64,000 nucleotides of DNA from Acidobacteriota bacterium. GTDB taxonomy: Bacteria > Acidobacteriota > Aminicenantia > Aminicenantales > Saccharicenantaceae. Where the stretch lies: NCBI GenBank assembly GCA_029569255.1, contig JAKQUO010000028.1:99904-163903 (forward strand), read 5' to 3'. The first letter of the stretch is position 1; each line of letters starts with the position of its first letter. The position numbers and the translations under genes are program-made. The notes under the pieces are model-generated. The model saw nothing but the letters and a program-made list of their open reading frames with translations. It did not search any database and was not told where the DNA came from. Below are positions 25,195 through 32,155 of the stretch, in pieces.

Positions 25195-27519
25195 ATGAGA
25201 CCGACCGCTGCCCGCACGGCCCGGCCGCTGGCCGCCCTGGCCCTCGGCCTCTGGCTCGTCCCTTCGCTGGCCTCGACGCTCGCGGCCGCGCCGCGCGCCC
25301 GCTACCTGGCCTACGCCCGGGCCGCGGCCGACTGGACCCACGCCCACCGCGCCGAGCTCCTGGAGCGGTGGCGCGCGACCTTCGACCCGCTCAACGTCTT
25401 CGGCTACCGCGCCCCGGGGCACCTCCTGGAGATGGCCGTCATCTATTCCTATCTCTACGAGAAGGAGCGGAACCCGGAACACGCCGCCCGGGCCAAGGAC
25501 GTCCTCCTGACCTACGGCGACCACCGCTCCGCCTACCCCGAGTCGTCGGTCAGGCTCAGGTCCGATTACGCCGACGGCGTCCCGGCCCTGCCCGACTTCT
25601 TCACGGCCATGCGCTACATCCGGGCCTTCGATACGCTCCGGCGGCTCGGCCGCCTCTCCCCGGGCGAGGAGGCCCGGGCCTCGGACCTCATCGCCGGGAG
25701 CGTGCGCTACCTCCTTCGGACGGCCGAATGGGGCCCGATGAACCGCTCCGCGCTCCGGGCCGAGTCCCTGGCCTGGGCCGTCCGGGCGCTGCCCGGCCAC
25801 CCCGACGCCCCCGTCTGGGAGATGCAGCGAAAGGCGCTCGGCGACGACAACTGGGGCGCCTGGCAGATCGAGGACGCCACCATCTACAACGGCGTCTGGC
25901 TCTATTCCATGCTGGGCTACGCCGACGCCCTGGGAAAGATGCCGGCGCTGTTCGCGACGCCGGAGATGGCCTACTACGCCCAGTACTATCTGAACCTGAT
26001 GTCGCCGGCCGGCGTCGTCCCCGATTTCGGCGACGCCCAATGGACGTCCAGCGGGCCCCATTTCCTCGTCTTCTTCGAGGCCGCCGCGGCCGCCCTCGGG
26101 AACCCGGGCTGCAAGTGGGCGGCCGAGACGCTCGCGGACGCCTTCGTCGATTTCTCCAAGCCGACGAACGCCGGGCTGGGCTGCATGCTCCTCGACTGCT
26201 ACCGCTGGGGGACCGACGCCGTCCGGGCCGTGCGCCCGGCGACCGGCTCCATGGAGGTCATGGACGACGTCGTGGGCAAGAAGATCGTCTTCCGCAACGG
26301 CTGGGCGCCGGACTCGAGCTATCTCCTCCTCAATTACCGGGACGAGGGCGACGGGGGCCTCAATTTTCGCGACTACCTCCGGGACACCATCCCCGTCGAG
26401 GAGGAGAAGATGACCCACGGTCACGCCGACGAGAACTCCATCGTCCTGCTCATGTCCGGCGGGTCGGTGCTCCTCCACGACGCCGGCTACCGCGACTACA
26501 TGCCCTCGGGCCCCTACGGCGCCTACCGGCAGGACTACTTCCACAACCGGCTCTGCGTCCGGCCGGAGAAGATCTTCTGGGGGCAGGCCGAGGGCGAACA
26601 CCGCTACAGCGTCCGCGAGGCCGTCCCCGGCCAGTCCGTCCTCGAGTTCATGCGCAACGCCGGCTCCTACCGCCCCGTCCGGACGAGGAAGGTCGATTTC
26701 CTGACTTTCGACGACTTCGACTACAGCCGGACCCGGACGATCGACGACGGCTGGGGCTTCCAGGCCGACCGGGTCGTCGTCCACGTCAAGGACCCGGAAT
26801 GCTACGTCGTCTTCGACATCTTCAAGGCCCTGCGGGAGGATTTCTTCACCCTGGGCGCCTTCTGGCACACCAGGCAGGTCTTCGCCCGGGGCGAGCGCTG
26901 GTACGACACCGGCTACGACAGGATCCAGGCGGCTGTCCTCCCCGAGACGATGCGGCTGCTCGTCCTCTTCCCCTCGACCGAGTCCCGGATGGAGGGCGTC
27001 GAGCCCGAGAAGCGCCACGGCCAGGACGAGTGGCTCATCCATCAGTCCTGGGCCCAGCACTTCGAGCTCGGCGAGACCTGCGCCCTCGTCACCGTGCTCG
27101 TGCCCCATCCCGCCGGCGAGGACCCCCGGGCCTGGCTCGGCCGGGTGACGGCCCTGCCGTCCGAACCTGGCCGCGGCGCGGCCGCCGTCCTGATCAAGGC
27201 CGGGGACCGGGAGATCGTCGCGGGGGCCAAGAACGACCTGCGCATGGACATGACCCGCGACTACCGCCGCCCCCGCTACACCTACGAGGCCGGACGGATC
27301 AAGGTCGGGCCGTTCGAGACGGACGGCGACTTCGTCTTCGCCGCGTCCGGCGCCGGGTCGCTCGACTGGACCATCGTCAACCTGACCCGGGCCGACCACG
27401 ACGGCCGGACGCTCGTCCTGGCCAAGGAGGGCCAGCACGGCCTCGGCTTCGACGCCAAGCCCGACCGCGGCGGGCTCGGCAAGATGAGGTATTGGCGGGA
27501 CCGGACGCCCCTGCGCTAG
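25195..27519 (+). CDS. heparinase II/III-like polysaccharide lyase, exported
   Basis: A 774-residue exported protein. After the signal peptide an alpha/alpha toroid of helical repeats (about 35-400) contains LRSDYADGVPALPDFF and GDDNWGAWQIEDATIYNGVWLY. The C-terminal beta-sandwich starts with the family motif MTHGHADENSIVLLMSGGSVLLHDAGYRDY (near 404-433), whose His and Asp bind the metal in Hepar_II_III lyases. It probably cleaves uronic-acid-containing polysaccharide by beta-elimination in the periplasm. It stands alone with its own promoter. The substrate (alginate, heparinoid or other) cannot be told from sequence. Confidence 0.85.
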   Translation: MRPTAARTARPLAALALGLWLVPSLASTLAAAPRARYLAYARAAADWTHAHRAELLERWRATFDPLNVFGYRAPGHLLEMAVIYSYLYEKERNPEHAARAKDVLLTYGDHRSAYPESSVRLRSDYADGVPALPDFFTAMRYIRAFDTLRRLGRLSPGEEARASDLIAGSVRYLLRTAEWGPMNRSALRAESLAWAVRALPGHPDAPVWEMQRKALGDDNWGAWQIEDATIYNGVWLYSMLGYADALGKMPALFATPEMAYYAQYYLNLMSPAGVVPDFGDAQWTSSGPHFLVFFEAAAAALGNPGCKWAAETLADAFVDFSKPTNAGLGCMLLDCYRWGTDAVRAVRPATGSMEVMDDVVGKKIVFRNGWAPDSSYLLLNYRDEGDGGLNFRDYLRDTIPVEEEKMTHGHADENSIVLLMSGGSVLLHDAGYRDYMPSGPYGAYRQDYFHNRLCVRPEKIFWGQAEGEHRYSVREAVPGQSVLEFMRNAGSYRPVRTRKVDFLTFDDFDYSRTRTIDDGWGFQADRVVVHVKDPECYVVFDIFKALREDFFTLGAFWHTRQVFARGERWYDTGYDRIQAAVLPETMRLLVLFPSTESRMEGVEPEKRHGQDEWLIHQSWAQHFELGETCALVTVLVPHPAGEDPRAWLGRVTALPSEPGRGAAAVLIKAGDREIVAGAKNDLRMDMTRDYRRPRYTYEAGRIKVGPFETDGDFVFAASGAGSLDWTIVNLTRADHDGRTLVLAKEGQHGLGFDAKPDRGGLGKMRYWRDRTPLR

Positions 27520-27528
27520 CCCGCGCGG

Positions 27529-28050
27529 TCAGACCGGCAGGCCCTGCTGCTTGCGCTGGGCCTTCTGCTGGAGGTCCTGGCCTTCGACGACGAGGGCGGC
27601 CAGCTTGTCGAGGGTCATGCGGATCTTGATGTTGGCCAGCTTCCGCTTGCCCGACCTCTGGGCCTCGAAGCGGGCGGCGAGGTAGGCCTCGATCTCCTCG
27701 GGGGACATGATCGTCCGGAGGAACTCGTCGGCCAGGAGCTCGGTCCGCAGCGCCCCGGCCGTCTCGCCGAGGACGACGATCTTGTTCTCGATCAGGGTCT
27801 GGGTCCGCCAGGCCTCGAAATCCTTGGCGGCGTAGATCGGGATGGGCCCGAGGAGCTTCTTGGCGTCGACCAGGGTCTGGTCGTAGAAGGCCTTGCCTTC
27901 CTTGAGGAAATTGCGGGCCCTGTAGTATTCGGCGGCCTGGGCGGCCGTCGCCGGCTCGAGATAGGCCCGGAAGAGCCGGATGGCGTCGTTCAGGACGGTG
28001 AAGGACCGGGACGCCCGGATGTAGATATCGCGCTCGATCTGGACTTGCAT
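27529..28050 (-). CDS. conserved-looking cytoplasmic protein, function unknown
   Basis: I do not recognise this 173-residue protein. It has no signal peptide or membrane helix. The predicted structure is mostly helical with heptad-like stretches (FLRTIMSPEEIEAYLAARFEAQRSGKRKLANIKI and KLAALVVEGQDLQQKAQRKQQ). The central part (GPIPIYAAKDFEAWRTQTLIENKIVVLGETAGALR) is mixed. A well-spaced promoter precedes it and codon use matches its neighbours, so it is likely real. A longer reading from 28083 would start upstream of the -10 box and is rejected. Confidence 0.65.
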   Translation of the reverse strand: MQVQIERDIYIRASRSFTVLNDAIRLFRAYLEPATAAQAAEYYRARNFLKEGKAFYDQTLVDAKKLLGPIPIYAAKDFEAWRTQTLIENKIVVLGETAGALRTELLADEFLRTIMSPEEIEAYLAARFEAQRSGKRKLANIKIRMTLDKLAALVVEGQDLQQKAQRKQQGLPV

Positions 28051-28073
28051 GAAGCCCCTCGCTCTTGCCCCGA

Positions 28074-28102
28074 ACGATAGCACACGGCCGGACCCGTGTC
28101 AA
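28074..28102 (-). promoter_or_regulatory. promoter of the unknown 173-residue gene
   Basis: Minus-strand TTGACA (28102-28097), a 17-base spacer and TATCGT (28079-28074). It lies between the start at 28050 and the stop of the upstream serine hydrolase gene. Confidence 0.6.
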
Positions 28103-28107
28103 AGCCT

Positions 28108-29313
28108 TTATTTCTTCAGGACCGCCGCGGCGACGACGTTGGCCACCTTGCTCCGCATGGCGACGATGTCCCCTTTGTCGTCGGGGTGGACGCGGTTGGT
28201 CAGGAAGATCACGGCGACGCCCGTCTCCGGGTCGATCCAGACGGACGTCCCGGTGTAGCCGGAGTGGCCGTAGGAGGCCGGGCCGAAGAGGTCGCCCCGG
28301 ACGGTCGAATAATCGGTTTCGAGGTCCCAGCCGAGGCCCCGGCCGGCCGGGGCGACCTTGGGGTAGATCTCGATCATGCGCCGGACGGCCAGCGGGCTGA
28401 GGACCCGGACGCCGCCCGCCTCCCCGCCGTCGAGGAGCATCCGGGCGAAGACGGCCAGGTCGTCGGCGGTCGAGAACAGCCCGGCGTTGCCCGAGACCCC
28501 GCCCTGCAGCCGGGCCAGGGGATCGTGGACGACGCCGCGCAGGGGGCGGCCGTCGACAACCTCGGTCGGGACGCACTCGGAAAGCAGCGCCTCGGCCGGC
28601 CGGAAAAAGGTCCTGGCCATGCCCAGGGGCCGGAAGACCGTCTCGGCCGTGAAATCGTCCAGAGCGCGGCCGGTGACCTTCTGGACGATGTCGGCCAACG
28701 TGATGTAGTTGAGGCAGCTGTAGACGAACCTGTCCCCAGCGGGGGACTCCTTGGGCAGCCCGGCGATGAGGCGGGCGAGGTCGGCCGTCCGGCAGGGGTC
28801 GCCGAGCTTCCGGGCGGCTTCCCCGGCATCGGTGTAAGGGGGAAGGCCGGAGGTGTGCGTCAGCAGGTGGTACAGGCGGACCGGCTCCCCGGCCAGGCCC
28901 TTCTCGCCGTACCAGGGCGTGAACTCGGGCTCATATCGGTCGACGCGGTCCCACAGGCGGACCGCGCCCCGCTCGACCAGGACCATGACCGCGGTCGCCG
29001 TGGCCACGGGCTTCGTGACCGAGGCCAGGTCGAAGATCATGTCGGCCCTCATGGGCCGAGGCTCGGGCACGAGCTGGGAGCGGCCAAAGGCCCGGCGGTA
29101 GACGACGCGGCCCCTCCGGGAGACGAGCAGGACGGCGCCGGGGAAGTCCTTGCGGGCCACCGCCTCCGCCATGAGGCCGTCGAGCAAGGACAGCTGCTTC
29201 GAGGACATGCCGACGTCCTCCGGCCTGGCCGCGGGAAGCGAGGCCGCCGCGCCCCGCCCCAGGCCGGCCACGGCGCCGAGGACGAGCGCGACCGAACAGG
29301 CTTTCTTCAGCAT
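28108..29313 (-). CDS. serine beta-lactamase/esterase family hydrolase, exported
   Basis: A 401-residue protein with a signal peptide. The S-x-x-K motif is SVTK (S98, K101) and the third motif is GHSGYTG. The middle motif reads VYSCLNY at 197-203, aligned to the usual Y-S-N-x-N-Y of esterase-type members, so the Tyr is kept (Y198) but the usual Asn is a Cys (C200). Members of this group act as esterases, D-amino-acid peptidases or NagZ-like recyclers rather than true beta-lactamases. It follows a CBM9-like gene by 22 bases, with GAGGAGGGG before its ATG. Confidence 0.88.
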   Translation of the reverse strand: MLKKACSVALVLGAVAGLGRGAAASLPAARPEDVGMSSKQLSLLDGLMAEAVARKDFPGAVLLVSRRGRVVYRRAFGRSQLVPEPRPMRADMIFDLASVTKPVATATAVMVLVERGAVRLWDRVDRYEPEFTPWYGEKGLAGEPVRLYHLLTHTSGLPPYTDAGEAARKLGDPCRTADLARLIAGLPKESPAGDRFVYSCLNYITLADIVQKVTGRALDDFTAETVFRPLGMARTFFRPAEALLSECVPTEVVDGRPLRGVVHDPLARLQGGVSGNAGLFSTADDLAVFARMLLDGGEAGGVRVLSPLAVRRMIEIYPKVAPAGRGLGWDLETDYSTVRGDLFGPASYGHSGYTGTSVWIDPETGVAVIFLTNRVHPDDKGDIVAMRSKVANVVAAAVLKK

Positions 29314-29335
29314 GGGCCCCTCCTCCCCTTCCCCG

Positions 29336-30475
29336 TCATTTCGCCGCCGCCCCGGACGGGCCCTCTCTCCAGACCAGCCCGTCCTGGCGGATGCGCCAGC
29401 TCTCCCCGGTCTTGGCCGTGTAGGACGCCTCGAACAGGCTCGGGGTGACCCGGATCTCCGGCGGATAGGACCAGCCCTTGATCCTCAGGCCGGGCTCGCC
29501 CTCGAGGCCGAGTCCGGCCAGGCCGGCGACGAAGCCGCCCCGGTCGTCGAAGAGGCGCCGCTCCGCGTAATAGATCCGGCGCAGGGCCCACTTGACCTTC
29601 TCCTCGGGCCGCCTGGCGAACGCCTCTTTTCCTTTCCCGGGGAGCTTGGCCGAGAACTGGACGAAGCCCCACATCTCGGGGTAATGGATGTTGACGAGGC
29701 CCTGCGGCGACCAGGTCCAGTTGTCCTCGGGGAGGGGCCGGCCCGAGGCCTTGTCCACGGCCTTGACGTAGCGGCCGCCTTCGACATCGAGCCGGTACTC
29801 CACCCTCGAGAAGTTGACCCGCCACTGCTCGCCGGGGACGGGCCGCTCGGGCTTTCCCGGGACGCACTCCCTCAGGACGGCGAAGGGAAGGGCGATCTCG
29901 GCCGTCCAGGCCTTGTCCCGGTCCGAGGGGTCGTTGAGGGTGCCCATGAGATGGACGGCCGTCCTGAGGCCCTGGATGTCCCAGGCGTGGACGGCCGGGC
30001 CGCCGTCGCGGTAGGGCTTGACGAGAAGCAGGTCCCAGACCGTGTTCAGGGCGTTCATCTCCAGCTCGTAGTAGGCGTGGGTGTCGCCGTCGGGGTCGAT
30101 GAAGACCTCGAAATCGTTGTCCTGGAAGATGATCGAATCGCGCTCCCTCAGGGTGGCCCAGAGATGGGGCTCCTCGAGATAGGCGCCGATATAGAAACAG
30201 TCGTCGTCCCAGAGCATCTGGACCCGGGTCCGGAAGCGCGGCGCGGGCTTGGACGGCCCTTCGATGTCGCCGAAAACTTCGGCCCAGTCGGCGTCTCTCC
30301 AGGCGGGCTCGTCGAGACGGCCGTCGATCCTGATCGGCCCCGGGGCCCGGCGGCAGACGTACTCGCAGGGGGCGAAAGCGGCCTTGGGCTCGGGGATGCG
30401 GGCCGGCGGAACGGCGAGCCCGGAAAGCGCGGCGGCGGCCAGGAGGCCGGCGGCGAGGAAAAAATGTGCGCGCAT
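29336..30475 (-). CDS. exported CBM9-like carbohydrate-binding protein
   Basis: A 379-residue protein with a signal peptide. IRIDGRLDEPAWRDADWAEVFGDI opens a family 9-type carbohydrate-binding sandwich, and FQDNDFEVFIDPDGDTHAYYELEMNALNTVWDLLL is the diagnostic stretch. The C-terminal hundred residues (RPEEKVKWALRRIYYAERRLF) are helical and specific to this subgroup. It is the middle gene of a probable operon: 19 bases after the prolyl-editing gene, 22 bases before the serine hydrolase. It is predicted to be a periplasmic glycan-binding protein; no catalytic residues are visible. Confidence 0.82.
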   Translation of the reverse strand: MRAHFFLAAGLLAAAALSGLAVPPARIPEPKAAFAPCEYVCRRAPGPIRIDGRLDEPAWRDADWAEVFGDIEGPSKPAPRFRTRVQMLWDDDCFYIGAYLEEPHLWATLRERDSIIFQDNDFEVFIDPDGDTHAYYELEMNALNTVWDLLLVKPYRDGGPAVHAWDIQGLRTAVHLMGTLNDPSDRDKAWTAEIALPFAVLRECVPGKPERPVPGEQWRVNFSRVEYRLDVEGGRYVKAVDKASGRPLPEDNWTWSPQGLVNIHYPEMWGFVQFSAKLPGKGKEAFARRPEEKVKWALRRIYYAERRLFDDRGGFVAGLAGLGLEGEPGLRIKGWSYPPEIRVTPSLFEASYTAKTGESWRIRQDGLVWREGPSGAAAK

Positions 30476-30494
30476 GGGTCTAGACTCCAGTTCC

Positions 30495-30992
30495 TCAGAG
30501 CTCCAGCCAGCGGACGAAATTGCCCCGCCAGGCCAGGAACCTCTCGAAATCGGCCAGCGAGATCTCGAGCGTGGCCGTGTTGACGTTCGGATGGAAGCCC
30601 AGCCGCCGGCTTTCCCGGAGCGCCTGGTCGCAGACGACCCGGACATGGCGGGTCTCGTCGTTGACCAGTCCGAAGGGCGAGACCGAGCCCGGCTCGACGC
30701 CGAGCCAGCGGCGGAGGCGCTCGGCCGAGGCGAAGCTGAGCCGGTCCTCGCCGAGAGCGGCGTTGAGCCGCTTGAGGTCGATGCCGCGGGTGACGGGCGC
30801 GATGACGAGATAATGCCGGTTGCCCTTGTCATTGCGGAGAAAGAGGTTCTTGCAGTGCGCGCCCTTGAGCGCGCCCCAGTGCTTTTCGGCCTCCTCGACC
30901 GTGGCCACGGGCGGGTGCTCGTGGCGGACGCAGGAGATGCCCAGGCCGTCCAGGGCCTCCAGGACCTTCCGCTCGACCTCGGCGACGGGCAT
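30495..30992 (-). CDS. prolyl-tRNA editing (ProXp/PrdX/YbaK-like) protein
   Basis: A 165-residue stand-alone editing domain that hydrolyses mischarged tRNA. The family features are LEALDGLGISCVRHEHPPVATVEEAE at the start, the lysine in GAHCKNLFLRNDKGNRHYLVI, and GSVSPFGLVNDETRHVRVVCDQAL, which is typical of PrdX (Ala-tRNA-Pro deacylase). The first codon at 30992 is exactly seven bases past the end of a TATAAT box, so the mRNA is predicted to be leaderless. It is divergent from the OYE-type gene across 46 bases. Confidence 0.88.
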   Translation of the reverse strand: MPVAEVERKVLEALDGLGISCVRHEHPPVATVEEAEKHWGALKGAHCKNLFLRNDKGNRHYLVIAPVTRGIDLKRLNAALGEDRLSFASAERLRRWLGVEPGSVSPFGLVNDETRHVRVVCDQALRESRRLGFHPNVNTATLEISLADFERFLAWRGNFVRWLEL

Positions 30993-30998
30993 GCCGGG

Positions 30999-31007
30999 AT
31001 TATACCA
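30999..31007 (-). promoter_or_regulatory. extended -10 promoter of the prolyl-editing operon (leaderless)
   Basis: Minus-strand TGGTATAAT reads from 31007 to 30999 and is an extended -10 box. Standard spacing puts the transcript start on the A of the ATG at 30992. No good -35 is present. Confidence 0.6.
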
Positions 31008-31025
31008 TCCGGTCCCCGAATCGGC

Positions 31026-31031
31026 TAGAAT
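31026..31031 (+). promoter_or_regulatory. -10 box of the OYE-type gene (near leaderless)
   Basis: TAGAAT ends seven bases before the ATG at 31039, placing the predicted transcript start at the start codon. The alternative ATG at 31030 overlaps the -10 box and is therefore rejected. Confidence 0.5.
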
Positions 31032-31038
31032 GGACGCC

Positions 31039-32127
31039 ATGAGCGTCCTTTTCACGCCCGTCCGGATCGGCTCCGTCGCCGTCCAGAACCGCTTCGTCCG
31101 CTCGGCCACGAACGACTACATGGCCGACGACGAGGGCTTCGTCACCGGGGCCCACGTCGACCTGTTCGCCCGCCTGGCCGAGGGCGAGGTCGGCCTGATC
31201 ATCACGGGCAACGCCAACGTCCGGCCTTCGGGCAAGGCCGGCCCTCGCCAGATGGGCGTCTTCGACGACAAGTTCATCGACGGGCTGGCCCGGATCCCGG
31301 CCGCCGTCCACCGCTTCGCCTCGAAGATCTTCCTGCAGATCTCCCACGCGGGCCGCCAGACCAAGCCCCGGGACTGCGGCTGCGTCCCCGTCTCTCCTTC
31401 GCCCGTTTACGACCCGGCGACCAAGGTCATGCCCCGCGAGCTGGCCGCGGACGAGATCCGGGGCGTCATCGCCGATTTCGCCGCCGCGGCCGGCCGGGCC
31501 CGGAAGGCGGGTTTCGACGGCGTCCAGCTCCACGCCGCCCACGGCTATCTCCTCTCCAGCTTCCTCTCGCCGCACACGAACCGGAGGACGGACGAGTGGG
31601 GCGGCCCGGTCGAGAACCGGGCCCGCGCCCTCCTCGAGGCCCTCCGGGGCGTCAAGGCCGTCTGCGGCCGCGGCTTCCCGGTCATCGTCAAGCTCAACTC
31701 GACGGATTTCCTGGAGGACGGCCTGACCCTCGAGGACGCCGCCCGGGTCGCCCGCCTGCTCGAGGCGGACGGAATCGACGGGATCGAAGTGAGCGGGGGC
31801 ATGGCCGAGGCCGGGCGGGGCTCGGTCTGGCCCGGTCTGCGGAGCCAGTCCGACGAAGGCTATTTCGTCGCCAACGCCACGAGGATCAAGGGGGCCGTCG
31901 ACGTCCCCGTGTTCGGGCTCGGCGGGATCCGGACCCTGGCCGTGGCCGAGCGGATCGTCGAGGAAGGCCGGGCCGACCTCGTCTCGCTGAGCCGGCCCCT
32001 CATCCGCGATCCTTTCCTGGTCAAGCGCTTCCGGCAGGGCCTGGCCGCGGGGTCCGAGTGCCTGTCCTGCAACCGGTGCTTCGATCCCCGCGGCATCCGC
32101 TGCGCCGTGCTCGACCGGACGCCCTGA
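31039..32127 (+). CDS. NADH:flavin oxidoreductase / old yellow enzyme family
   Basis: A 362-residue FMN TIM barrel. Motifs in order are PVRIGSVAVQNRFVRSATNDY at the start, QISHAGRQT, then GFDGVQLHAAHGYLLSSFLSPHTNRRTDEWGG (the H-x-x-H/N catalytic region) and LVSLSRPLIRDPFLV. The C-terminal SECLSCNRCFDPRGIRC holds three cysteines placed as in the 2,4-dienoyl-CoA reductase type cluster, but no FAD domain follows, so only the first half of that architecture is present. It reduces activated alkenes or related substrates; the natural one is unknown. It lies opposite the prolyl-editing gene and ends facing a GH2 gene. Confidence 0.88.
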   Translation: MSVLFTPVRIGSVAVQNRFVRSATNDYMADDEGFVTGAHVDLFARLAEGEVGLIITGNANVRPSGKAGPRQMGVFDDKFIDGLARIPAAVHRFASKIFLQISHAGRQTKPRDCGCVPVSPSPVYDPATKVMPRELAADEIRGVIADFAAAAGRARKAGFDGVQLHAAHGYLLSSFLSPHTNRRTDEWGGPVENRARALLEALRGVKAVCGRGFPVIVKLNSTDFLEDGLTLEDAARVARLLEADGIDGIEVSGGMAEAGRGSVWPGLRSQSDEGYFVANATRIKGAVDVPVFGLGGIRTLAVAERIVEEGRADLVSLSRPLIRDPFLVKRFRQGLAAGSECLSCNRCFDPRGIRCAVLDRTP

Positions 32128-32155
32128 GAGCCGTCCGGCCTCCCCGCCGGCCCCG

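Noticed and set aside
25054..27438. A 794-codon open frame antisense to the heparinase-like gene
   Set aside because: Compositional shadow with no signal or motif.
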